Assembly: GCA_016714535.1 (NCBI GenBank)
Contig: JADKDR010000012.1
Location: 1-64,000, forward strand
Source: Bacteroidota bacterium
GTDB taxonomy: Bacteria; Bacteroidota; Bacteroidia; AKYH767-A; OLB10
DNA length: 64,000 nucleotides
Reading direction: 5' to 3'
The notes below the pieces were generated by a model. That model was given only the letters and a program-made list of their open reading frames with translations, did no database searches and was not told the origin of the DNA. Both the position numbers and the translations under genes were made by a program. Shown here piece by piece: positions 56,356-64,000 of this stretch. How positions within the stretch are numbered: the stretch's first letter is position 1; every line of letters starts with the position of its first letter.

Positions 56356-58503
56356 ATACGTATCAAAGTAATCGGTTATCTTTTGAAACAAATGTGCACG
56401 GTCTTTTCCTGTTACATTATGTAAGTGGCCGGGATAAGCCATGTAGTCCACTTGCTTACCGGCATCAATACAAGCTTTTAAAAAATTGAGCGAATGTTGC
56501 CACACTACCACATCATCATTTGTACCATGTATGAGCAGCAGTTTTCCCGACAAATTCTTTGCTTGCTTTGTTAGGTCAGCATTTTCGAAACCTTCCTTAT
56601 TTTGTTCAGGCGTATCCATGTATCTTTCGGTGTACATAACTTCGTAATATTTCCAGTCGATAACAGGCCCACCAGCAACACCTGCTTTAAAAACTCCTGG
56701 ATGCTTTGTCATAAGCGAGGTTGACATAAAGCCTCCGTAACTCCAGCCAAAAACACCAATACGGGAGGCATCTATGTATGGTAACGTTTTCAGGTATTCC
56801 ACTCCTCTCAACTGATCATCAAGTTCTATTGTGCCCACCTGCCTGAAAATGGCCTGCTCAAAGTCGAGCCCGCGATTGTCGCTGCCACGATTGTCAAGAG
56901 TAAATATTACATAACCCTGCTGTGCCATATACCGAAACCATAAATCACCACCACCGTTCCATGTATCATTTATCATTTGTGCATGAGGGCCACCATATAC
57001 ATAAACGATAGCCGGCAACTTTGCAAGGCGCTCAGTACTTAACCCCGGTGGTAAGTACATACGGCAATATAAACTGGTACCATCGGTTGCATTTAAGGTA
57101 AACAACTTCATCTCGCCTAAGGCATATTCCTGCAAAGGATTTTCGGCAGTAAGTAACGATTGTTTTGTTTCACCTTTATCATTGATAATGGAAATGACGC
57201 GGGGCACCGTAATACTTTGAAAATTATCAATAAAGTATTTTCCATCGCTGCTCATTTGTGCGGTATGAGTGCCTCCGGTTTGTGTTAGCTGTGTTATCTT
57301 ACCTGTTGCCAATTCAACACTACACAGATGTCGTGTAACAGGGCTTTCAATAGTTGCCATAAAAAATAATCTTTCGCCTCGGGCACTAAAGCCCAACACA
57401 TCGGTTACTTCCCACTGCCCCGTGGTTAACTGCTTTACCAATACACCTTGTGTATTGTAAAGGTATAGGTGCTTATAGCGACTGCGGGCACTTTGCCAGA
57501 TAAACTGTTCGGGGTTTCCCTTTACAAACATTACCGGATTCAATGGCTCTACATATTTTGTATCGGCCTCCTCGAACAAAGTTTTTACTAAGGTTCCATC
57601 CTTTGCATTGTAACATTGCAGCATCATGTGATTCTGATCGCGATTGAGAACAGCTACATAAATAAATTTTTCATCGGGACTCCATGCAATATTCGTAAGG
57701 TACTGATCTTTGGGCTCACCAGTTTGTAAGGTTACTTTACCGCCTTCGAGAGGATCATATACAACTACCGATACATGGTGGCTGGCATCGCCAGCCATAG
57801 GATAACGTATAAGCGATGACGCTGCAGGACGCTGCTTAAGATCTACCAGCGGGTATTGGGTAACCATGTTTTCGTCCATGCGGTAATAAGCGAGGTAAGT
57901 GCCATTTGGCGACCAAAAGGTACCTTTGCTTATTCCAAACTCATTGCGGTGTACCGATTGCCCATTAACCACACCTTCGTTATCGATGGTGAGGGTGATT
58001 TGATTGGCACCATCCTGCATATACAAATTATTTTGCAGCGTATAGGCTATTTTTCCAGTTACACTGCGATCAATATTCTCTGCTTTTTCGGGTAACTTGT
58101 TTTCCTCTATGATACTAATCTGCTTTGTGGCCAGATCAAATCCATACTTAATTTTCTTGTATTCAAATTCAAAGTGAGTTTCATCAGTAAAAGTAAGTGA
58201 AGGAAATTTTGCTAATGTATCGGCACCGGAAGCACGCATGGCCGTACTCAATTCAATCAGGTTGCAAACCGGTGATTGCCCTTCGCGATCGACCAAGCCT
58301 TCGAGTAAGGTTTCTACATTGTCTCTTTTTTCTACATAAAAATATTTTGCACTATTGGGAATCCAGTTTAATTGTTGCAATCTCTTTGGTGCAAGGGTTG
58401 TGCGTTGCTTAAGCACCGCATCTTCCAATGTAAATAATTTATCCTGCCCATTTACCTTGGTGACGAGAGCAAAAATCGCCAAGACAATAATTACGTTTTT
58501 CAT
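56347..58503 (-). CDS. S9B family dipeptidyl peptidase IV-type serine peptidase
   Basis: The protein has 718 residues. A signal peptide (KNVIIVLAIFALVTKVNG) puts it in the periplasm or outside. The N-terminal half is the DPP-IV eight-bladed propeller (GISKGTFWSPNGTYLAYYRM, DENMVTQYPLVDL). The C-terminal half is the alpha/beta hydrolase with Ser588 in GWSYGGFMS, Asp near 664 in GTNDDVV and His near 695 in GHLHNV. Members remove X-Pro dipeptides from N-termini and help Bacteroidota use peptides. It overlaps the convergent esterase gene by 9 bp at the 3' end. Confidence 0.94.
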   Translation of the reverse strand: MKNVIIVLAIFALVTKVNGQDKLFTLEDAVLKQRTTLAPKRLQQLNWIPNSAKYFYVEKRDNVETLLEGLVDREGQSPVCNLIELSTAMRASGADTLAKFPSLTFTDETHFEFEYKKIKYGFDLATKQISIIEENKLPEKAENIDRSVTGKIAYTLQNNLYMQDGANQITLTIDNEGVVNGQSVHRNEFGISKGTFWSPNGTYLAYYRMDENMVTQYPLVDLKQRPAASSLIRYPMAGDASHHVSVVVYDPLEGGKVTLQTGEPKDQYLTNIAWSPDEKFIYVAVLNRDQNHMMLQCYNAKDGTLVKTLFEEADTKYVEPLNPVMFVKGNPEQFIWQSARSRYKHLYLYNTQGVLVKQLTTGQWEVTDVLGFSARGERLFFMATIESPVTRHLCSVELATGKITQLTQTGGTHTAQMSSDGKYFIDNFQSITVPRVISIINDKGETKQSLLTAENPLQEYALGEMKLFTLNATDGTSLYCRMYLPPGLSTERLAKLPAIVYVYGGPHAQMINDTWNGGGDLWFRYMAQQGYVIFTLDNRGSDNRGLDFEQAIFRQVGTIELDDQLRGVEYLKTLPYIDASRIGVFGWSYGGFMSTSLMTKHPGVFKAGVAGGPVIDWKYYEVMYTERYMDTPEQNKEGFENADLTKQAKNLSGKLLLIHGTNDDVVVWQHSLNFLKACIDAGKQVDYMAYPGHLHNVTGKDRAHLFQKITDYFDTYLK

Positions 58504-58883
58504 AAAATAATAATAAAGCTATAAGAGTTAATTCTAAAATTGAAAAATAAAATATGAGGTAAATGTATGGAAAATAAAATTTCATACAACCTCCATCGCC
58601 TATCTCCCCTTTGTTTCTAATTAGCTGCATTTATTAAGGCCCCAACATTGTTAAATTAATTACATGCAATAACCAGACTAAAGGTTGAAAGACCTAAAAG
58701 TCATGATCATCGTTTTAATGATATGTAATGATTGTAATTTTCAAAATATAATGAAAGCACCACCTCCCGCTTAAGTTTGAATTTGCAAACAAAATAATTT
58801 TTTGAAACCACTAAACTCCTACTTCGTGATACACTTCTTCAAAGTGGCGCCTTAAGTATGTTTATCGAAAAACCAAAAGATGA
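58504..58883. other. Intergenic stretch, nothing convincing
   Basis: AT-rich, between two minus-strand genes. No RNA, repeat or clear terminator was recognised. Confidence 0.5.
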
Positions 58884-60533
58884 TTACTTCTTATTTTGCA
58901 TCAATTCTTTCAGCATTGATATATTTCGAAGTGCCGGTTCGTACTCGGGATTGATGGAAAGTATGCGGTTGCAATAGTCCAAAGCCTGCACATACTGTCC
59001 CTGCTGTGCCAACAAGGCAGCAAGGTCATTGAGTGCTTCAATATTATTGGGGCTATGTTGTACCGACTCTTGTAAATAGCCGACTGCCTCTGGCAATTTA
59101 TTTTGCTCAATTCGAATTGTAGCAAGGTTATAATATGCCATGCTGTTAGTGCTATCTATCTGCAACTCTTCAATTAAGAGTTTTTCTGATTGAACATATT
59201 CTTTCTGATTAATAAAAAGTCGCGCAAGGTTATTACGAACTTCCGGAATTTTTATATTTAAAGAAAGTGATTGTCGGTAAGCGCTCATAGAACCTGATAC
59301 ATCTCCCTTTGCTTGTAAGCAAACCCCAAAACCCTTCCATGCAAATGATGACGTAGGAGAGTTGGTAGTTGCATTGGTATAAAAATCCAGCTCCGATTTA
59401 AAAGCTTCGGTATACTTACTATTTAGAAGGCAAAAAAATATCAGCACTCCGAGCGCTCCATATTGCCAATAAGATTTGTTCCAATAATTCTGAATCAGTG
59501 CAGCTGAACAAATTAATAATCCCATTAACGGTAGGTATAAACGATGATTAAGAAAAATCATTTCGTATGAAAACGTATTGGGTATAAGTGCAGGCAGCCC
59601 GGCACAAAAAAACCACGTAGCGCCAATCATTAATTGCTTTGAGAAAAACCTGTTTCTATAAATAAGGTAAAGCAGGATAATCATAAATAATGCGCCAACA
59701 ACCGCCATGCTTGCACTAAACACTGGCAATACACTAAGCTGCACAGGCAACATGGCCTGTGCCATAAACATTGGAATAGCGGGAATATTTTTAAAAACTA
59801 ACTTACAAAGCACTGCATAGGGCAAGGCAACATCTGTTGCCATAACCTGGTTGCGAGCTATAAAGTAGATTGCACTTGTAACTAAAACAATTGCCGCAAG
59901 AATAATTATTTGACTTTTGCTTTTCGAAAAGAACAAAGTTAGAGCAACCAAAACGGGTATAAAAAACAAAGTGCTTTCTTTAGTAAGTAATGCGGCAAAA
60001 AATGAACAACTAAAAATGAACAACTTGATTTTGGAGGATGTCTGCAAATAGTCAAATAAACTAAGGATAGCTGCCACCATAAACAAAGCCAGAAGACTAT
60101 CGTTACGTCCGGGTATCCATGCTACCGCCTCAGCCAAGAGCGGGTGTGCTGTGAAAAGTAACGCAATCATTAATGCCATACTTTTATCGAAGCTCAATCG
60201 TACAAGCAACAAGTAAAATAGCAAACATGCGGCAATGTGAAAAAGTAAGTTGCTAAAACGAAAGGCAATTGGCGAATCGAAAAAGCTATCGAAATAAAAT
60301 GTGAGTGAAAGCAAAGGCCTATAATAGGAATCTTGCTTTGCACCTGCGCCAAATGCTCCCTGCGAAAATAAATCGGCTATGGGTGTTTTGCTCTGCGACA
60401 CTTGTTTGGCCGACTCTATTAACGATACATCATCGTAGTAGATATAATCAAAGCGGAAGGTGCGAGCATACAATAAAGAGGCAAGCAAGGGGATGAACAG
60501 CCAACTAAATTTATGACTGAGTGCGGCTTTCAA
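58884..60533 (-). CDS. Multi-pass GT-C-like membrane protein with C-terminal TPRs
   Basis: The protein has 549 residues. About ten membrane helices begin near residue 12. The early loop FDYIYYDDVSLIE with the Asp pair, followed by SYYRPLLSLTFYFDSFF and HPLLAEAVAWIPGRNDSL, resembles the O-mannosyltransferase/TMTC class of GT-C enzymes. From about residue 400 four TPR units follow (KGFGVCLQAKGDVSGSMSAY, YNLATIRIEQNKLPEAVGYL, NDLAALLAQQGQYVQALDYC). I infer a protein O-glycosylation or lipid-sugar transfer role, which is unproven. It overlaps recX by 4 bp, so it is last in the gpsA operon. Confidence 0.75.
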   Translation of the reverse strand: MKAALSHKFSWLFIPLLASLLYARTFRFDYIYYDDVSLIESAKQVSQSKTPIADLFSQGAFGAGAKQDSYYRPLLSLTFYFDSFFDSPIAFRFSNLLFHIAACLLFYLLLVRLSFDKSMALMIALLFTAHPLLAEAVAWIPGRNDSLLALFMVAAILSLFDYLQTSSKIKLFIFSCSFFAALLTKESTLFFIPVLVALTLFFSKSKSQIIILAAIVLVTSAIYFIARNQVMATDVALPYAVLCKLVFKNIPAIPMFMAQAMLPVQLSVLPVFSASMAVVGALFMIILLYLIYRNRFFSKQLMIGATWFFCAGLPALIPNTFSYEMIFLNHRLYLPLMGLLICSAALIQNYWNKSYWQYGALGVLIFFCLLNSKYTEAFKSELDFYTNATTNSPTSSFAWKGFGVCLQAKGDVSGSMSAYRQSLSLNIKIPEVRNNLARLFINQKEYVQSEKLLIEELQIDSTNSMAYYNLATIRIEQNKLPEAVGYLQESVQHSPNNIEALNDLAALLAQQGQYVQALDYCNRILSINPEYEPALRNISMLKELMQNKK

Positions 60534-60994
60534 TTTTTGTCTTCTTTAATAAGGTTCCAGATTAATTCAGGCTCAAAGCCTTTGGCAGTAAGCGATTTGC
60601 TGATACGATCGTTTTGTATGAAATAATCCAACTCCTGCAATTGATTTCGTTCCTTTCTAATTAATGCCTGCAAGGTCTCCAAATATTCGGCTTGATCTAA
60701 TGCAGCAAGGGCTTTGCTAATGCAATAATCCGAAATTTCTTTTGCCTGTAAGGCATGTCGTATTTTTAGTCGTCCCCATTTTTTCTGCCTGAATTTGCCA
60801 TTGGCAAATTCACCAGCAAATCGTTCTTCGTTTAAGAAATTTTCACTGATAAGTTGTACCATCATTTCTTCAAGTGCCTGCCCACGTGCTCCTAAGGCGA
60901 GCAATTTGGTGCGCACTTCCTGGTGGCACCGCTCCTGATACGCGCAATACCTGGAAATTTTTTTATACGTGGATGCTAATTCTCCTTGTTGCAT
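60530..60994 (-). CDS. recX: RecX family regulatory protein
   Basis: RecX binds RecA filaments and limits their activity. It has 154 residues with three RecX-type three-helix repeats: ISRYCAYQERCHQEVRTKLL, LISENFLNEERFAGEFANGK, FRQKKWGRLKIRHALQAKEI and the final FEPELIWNLIKED. recA is not in the window. It is placed 4 bp after the rhodanese gene and overlaps the next gene by 4 bp. Confidence 0.88.
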   Translation of the reverse strand: MQQGELASTYKKISRYCAYQERCHQEVRTKLLALGARGQALEEMMVQLISENFLNEERFAGEFANGKFRQKKWGRLKIRHALQAKEISDYCISKALAALDQAEYLETLQALIRKERNQLQELDYFIQNDRISKSLTAKGFEPELIWNLIKEDKN

Positions 60995-60998
60995 AAAC

Positions 60999-61403
60999 TT
61001 ATTTCTCCATCGGCATTTTATTTTCTATCCAGCTATCGTAACCATCGGTAAGGTTATACACTTTATTAAATTTATTTTTTACGAGCAATTCGGCAGCTTC
61101 GGAACTACGGCCTCCTGCTTTACAATATACCAATATGGTTTTTGACTTGTCAAGTTTTTCAATTTGCTTATTGAAATCGTCATCATAAAAATTGATATTG
61201 ATGGCATGCAACAAATGACCTTTGGCAAATTCTTCAGGCGTGCGCACATCAAGTATTACCGTAAGGGTATCTTGCATTTGTTGAGCAAACATTTCCGGAT
61301 TTACATTGTATAAAGCCTGCGTTTGTTCTGTTTGCGCACAACCCACATGTGCGGCTACAAATAGCAACATGAGCAGTTTTACTATCTTCTTTAAATTCTT
61401 CAT
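60999..61403 (-). CDS. Rhodanese-domain lipoprotein
   Basis: The protein has 134 residues. The signal with lipobox (LLFVAAHVGC, Cys22) predicts a lipoprotein. One rhodanese domain is present: LDVRTPEEFAKGHLLHAINI and the active loop YCKAGGRSSEAAELL with the catalytic Cys. Single-domain exported rhodaneses transfer or carry sulfane sulfur; the partner is unknown. It lies 7 bp after gpsA in the operon. Confidence 0.9.
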   Translation of the reverse strand: MKNLKKIVKLLMLLFVAAHVGCAQTEQTQALYNVNPEMFAQQMQDTLTVILDVRTPEEFAKGHLLHAININFYDDDFNKQIEKLDKSKTILVYCKAGGRSSEAAELLVKNKFNKVYNLTDGYDSWIENKMPMEK

Positions 61404-61410
61404 TTTATAA

Positions 61411-62403
61411 TTAGTTAAGGTGATTGGTTAGCAATTTCATTTCTACACGTGGCGCTATTTTTTCGTAACATACACGATATACTGCCTCGCAAATCGGAAT
61501 AGCAACATTATACTTTTTATTAATCTCCATAATGCATTTTACAGCATAGTATCCTTCGGCAATCATATTCATTTCGAGTTGAGCAAATTTTACAGGATAG
61601 CCTTTGCCCAACATGGCACCAAACATACGATTACGGCTGAATTGCGAATAGGCTGTTACCAGCAAATCTCCAAGATAGGCACTATCATTGATATCGCGGG
61701 TAATGGGGTGCACAGCTTGAATAAACCTTTGCATTTCGCGCACCGCATTTGATATTAATACCGCCTGAAAATTATCGCCATATCCCAGCCCATGAAATAT
61801 TCCGGCAGCTATGGAATAAATATTTTTGAGTACAGCTGCATACTCGGTGCCATATATATCATCGCTTAGTGTGGTGCGTATATAACGGCATGCAAGTAAA
61901 TCAGCCATGCGCACGGCATTTTCTTTATGCTGACAGGCAACTGTTAGGTATGAAAGTTTTTCGAGTGCAACTTCCTCTGCATGACAAGGACCGGTAAGCA
62001 CTCCAATGTTTTGCGGCTTTACCTGGTAATGTTGTAGCAACATATCGCCAACTATGAGGTTATGCTCGGGCACTATACCTTTTATAGCACTGAACACCAC
62101 TTTGTTTTCAAAGTCCTTTGATGTTAATGGCTTAAGGGCAGTCATTAAAAATGCCGATGGAATATTCAGTATTACCATGTCTGACGATGACAACACCGTA
62201 GCTATGTCATTGGTAGGGATCACCTTTTCAAGATTGATTTCAACATCGGTAAGGTAATTTGGATTGTGCTTATACTTGTGTATAAACTGCACCGTGTCTG
62301 CACTGCGAACCCACCAATGAATTTGCCCGGCATGGTTGCTCAGCATTTTTACATTAGCGGTAGCCCAACTTCCTCCCCCTATAACTGCCACATTTGTATT
62401 CAT
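61411..62403 (-). CDS. gpsA: Glycerol-3-phosphate dehydrogenase [NAD(P)+]
   Basis: GpsA reduces dihydroxyacetone phosphate to sn-glycerol-3-phosphate for phospholipid synthesis. It has 330 residues: the Rossmann motif VIGGGSWATANVKML (7-21), VILNIPSAFLMTAL, VVFSAIKGIVPEHN, VLTGPCHAEEVA, the catalytic Lys in AVLKNIYSIAAGI, and SNAVREMQRFI. It is first in the operon gpsA-rhodanese-recX-GT-C/TPR. Confidence 0.95.
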   Translation of the reverse strand: MNTNVAVIGGGSWATANVKMLSNHAGQIHWWVRSADTVQFIHKYKHNPNYLTDVEINLEKVIPTNDIATVLSSSDMVILNIPSAFLMTALKPLTSKDFENKVVFSAIKGIVPEHNLIVGDMLLQHYQVKPQNIGVLTGPCHAEEVALEKLSYLTVACQHKENAVRMADLLACRYIRTTLSDDIYGTEYAAVLKNIYSIAAGIFHGLGYGDNFQAVLISNAVREMQRFIQAVHPITRDINDSAYLGDLLVTAYSQFSRNRMFGAMLGKGYPVKFAQLEMNMIAEGYYAVKCIMEINKKYNVAIPICEAVYRVCYEKIAPRVEMKLLTNHLN

Positions 62404-62432
62404 AGATTGGTATGGAATTTAATAATTACAAA

Positions 62433-62440
62433 CAAAACTA
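62433..62440 (-). promoter_or_regulatory. Candidate -7 element for the gpsA operon
   Basis: TAGTTTTG on the minus strand, 29 bp before the ATG, with TTTGG 16 bp further upstream. The remaining 62441-62791 shows no gene or RNA. Confidence 0.45.
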
Positions 62441-62791
62441 AATAAACCTGAAGAACCAAACAGATTTATTATAAAAAGAAAAAAATCAGTTTGACTTATA
62501 TTATGAAATAAGGAAAAGCGTTCTTTAGTTGGCATACCAACAAGGGTAAGGATTTCTTTTTGATTAAAAATAAATTTGCATAGCAAAAAAAAATACTTAA
62601 TTTTACATCACGCTCTTTGAAAAAACTTGACCTTTTGCCTTAAAATCTTTTTGCAGCGAGAAATAAAAGCAACCGCTATTTATTATCATGCTTAACAAAC
62701 ACGCCCTGTGTTTATTTTATTTTAAAACCCTTTATTAGTGTTTTCATAACAATGGTTTGTCTGAGTTTAATTTAAAAAAATTATTAAGATT

Positions 62792-63976
62792 ATGTTTACA
62801 AAAAAATCAGCGTTATCTTTAGAAATTAATTCTAAAGCACAGCACCTGCCTATTGCAGGCAGGCACAGCACACAGCACACGAATAAAGATTGCGCAATGC
62901 ATTGCAATATTATGGATGGATGCCTACGTGGAGTAAATTTACAAAATGCTGACTTACCTGCGCAGGGTGTGCCGGGCACAGGGCAATTTGATGGCATACC
63001 ATGGGATAACCAATGGCTCAATATGGGCAATGCAGGTATGAGGGTGAATGGGACTAATTTTAATTTAGCTTCAATTAATTGGTATCACAAAAACAACACT
63101 GCATTTGCTAACCCTTACTATCCGGGGAATATTGCAAATGTTGTTACACCTTGGAGCAATCAAACAGGCGCAAATAATTGTGTAGTATGGATTGCAAATA
63201 ATGACAGTGATAGGATAGAAGATGAGGTACTTGATGTAGTAGATGGCAGTGGCCAAAATAATAATGGTAGTGATGGCGATGCTTATTATAGGGACGACTT
63301 TGCATACCGCCAATTGCGCGAAAATGGTGCTATATTAGACAGCCTAAGCGCAAACTTTGCCGAGCGTATTCAATTTTTGAATGAGCAAAGTAATACTGCC
63401 ATTGGCAAGTTTTATAACGTAATATCCCATTTGCAAAAAGATGAATTAGCTATGGCTGCAACATTGCTAAATTCAATAGTACCCGCCAATACAATTGAAG
63501 ATAATTTATACCAAACATTGTTTATTTACATGCACACTTTTGCAATGGATATTGAACTCAATTCTACTCAAATAAGTATATTAGAATCAATTGCCCAACA
63601 AACAACAAATGCAGGTGGGCCAGGAGTTTATAATGCGCGAGCAATGATAGGTTGGGAACAAGATGATGGACCTGGAGTATTGAGAATGTTGAATATAGAC
63701 AACACAGTGGATGTAGCACTGAATGTTGCTGTGCATCCCAATTTTTATCCTAATCCATCAACTGGAAAAATAACATTGCCTTATATTATTAATGAGAATG
63801 AAATAATAGACGTGAAAATAGTTGATGTATTAGGCAGAATAATTTATTCAAGGCATTACAATTATGAGCAAGAAATATTAGTTGATATGAATAAATATGA
63901 AAAAGGTATTTATACAATAAGTGTTTCACTTAATACACAACCTTGGTTTACTTCAAGAATTACTTTGTTAAAATAA
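62792..63976 (+). CDS. T9SS sorting-domain protein fragment, paralogue of the gene at 8602
   Basis: The frame gives 394 residues. The first 30 or so (MFTKKSALSLEINSKAQHLP) are not a signal peptide and lie on palindromic DNA, so the true 5' part is missing. From residue 34, MHCNIMDGCLRGVNLQ matches VHCNQMDTCRLGVRFD in the gene at 8602. A helical stretch follows (AYRQLRENGAILDSLSANFA), then the shared module ISILESIAQQ with VYNARAMIGWE, and a T9SS sorting domain (VHPNFYPNPSTGKITLPYII, ending TSRITLLK). I infer a 5'-truncated surface protein; whether it is expressed is doubtful. Confidence 0.65.
   Translation: MFTKKSALSLEINSKAQHLPIAGRHSTQHTNKDCAMHCNIMDGCLRGVNLQNADLPAQGVPGTGQFDGIPWDNQWLNMGNAGMRVNGTNFNLASINWYHKNNTAFANPYYPGNIANVVTPWSNQTGANNCVVWIANNDSDRIEDEVLDVVDGSGQNNNGSDGDAYYRDDFAYRQLRENGAILDSLSANFAERIQFLNEQSNTAIGKFYNVISHLQKDELAMAATLLNSIVPANTIEDNLYQTLFIYMHTFAMDIELNSTQISILESIAQQTTNAGGPGVYNARAMIGWEQDDGPGVLRMLNIDNTVDVALNVAVHPNFYPNPSTGKITLPYIINENEIIDVKIVDVLGRIIYSRHYNYEQEILVDMNKYEKGIYTISVSLNTQPWFTSRITLLK
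62817..62863. repeat. Two adjacent palindromes
   Basis: CTTTAGAA-attaa-TTCTAAAG (62817-62837) and CCTGC-ctatt-GCAGG plus CAGG (62845-62863), followed by a CACAG-rich run to 62880. They look like intergenic repeat DNA although they lie inside an open frame. Confidence 0.6.
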
Positions 63977-63986
63977 TTTTTAATTT

Positions 63987-63995
63987 AAAGGAGGT
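63987..63995 (+). promoter_or_regulatory. Strong Shine-Dalgarno sequence
   Basis: AAAGGAGGT ends 5 bases before the window edge, and the last bases are GTAT. It is probably the ribosome-binding site of a gene starting just outside. Confidence 0.5.
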
Positions 63996-64000
63996 AGTAT

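Noticed and set aside
62557..62578. TTTTTG...TAAATTTG as a promoter for the gene at 62792
   Set aside because: The spacing is only 8 bp, far below the 17-22 bp of the other promoters, and the gene looks truncated.

Overview
The window is low-GC DNA from a member of the Bacteroidota, most likely an uncultured Chitinophagales/Sphingobacteriales-type bacterium. The evidence is the T9SS-style C-terminal sorting domains, a carboxypeptidase-regulatory plus TonB-dependent receptor, a PorV/PorQ-family barrel, a fused SecDF, DUF4139, DUF6970 and DUF2752 families, a patatin-BamA fusion, and promoters of the Bacteroidota type TTG-N19-TAnnTTTG. There are no rRNA genes, CRISPR arrays, phage modules or recognisable insertion sequences. 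One tRNA (Asp, GTC) is present.

Layout. Positions 1-8.1 kb hold a metallophosphoesterase end, a DUF4139 protein, dxs, tatA and secDF. All five are broken by many single-base indels, although their protein similarity continues across every break. This looks like unpolished sequence at a contig end rather than gene decay. Positions 8.1-11.9 kb are an accessory patch: a start-less beta-helix/T9SS protein, a frameshifted secreted T9SS protein, a 28-codon remnant of the same beta-helix family and about 600 bp of unassignable sequence. From 12 to 37.5 kb there is mostly housekeeping content: 3-hydroxyacyl-CoA dehydrogenase, efp, rpsF-rpsR-rplI, a second DUF4139 gene, tRNA-Asp, an ECF sigma operon with a cupin anti-sigma factor, a SRAP protein, folD, lolD, a patatin, DUF1015, ffh and mrp. 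Two large secreted T9SS proteins (Kelch-like and YCF48/BNR-like) lie among them. Positions 37.5-46.4 kb hold one unit on the minus strand: a TonB-dependent receptor, a 1349-residue surface protein with a FlgD-like C-terminus, and a PorV/PorQ-family barrel. Positions 47-62.4 kb carry smc, an M3 peptidase, PBP1A, an alpha/beta hydrolase, a DPP-IV-type peptidase and a gpsA-rhodanese-recX-TPR/GT-C operon. The window ends with another fragmentary T9SS protein, paralogous to the one at 8.6 kb, followed by an unusually strong Shine-Dalgarno sequence.

How the genes fit together. The core genes cover protein export and the envelope: SecDF, Tat, SRP (ffh), LolD, PBP1A and gpsA. They also cover translation, one-carbon and isoprenoid metabolism, Fe-S delivery (Mrp) and chromosome segregation (Smc). 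The accessory genes are nearly all cell-surface or secreted proteins. The strongest candidate for an undescribed system is the receptor / FlgD-Ig protein / PorV-like unit at 37.5-46.4 kb. A second theme is the set of fragmented beta-helix T9SS proteins at both ends of the window, which share a C-terminal module. A third is a group of promoters that share an extended TTTGCGCCT motif.
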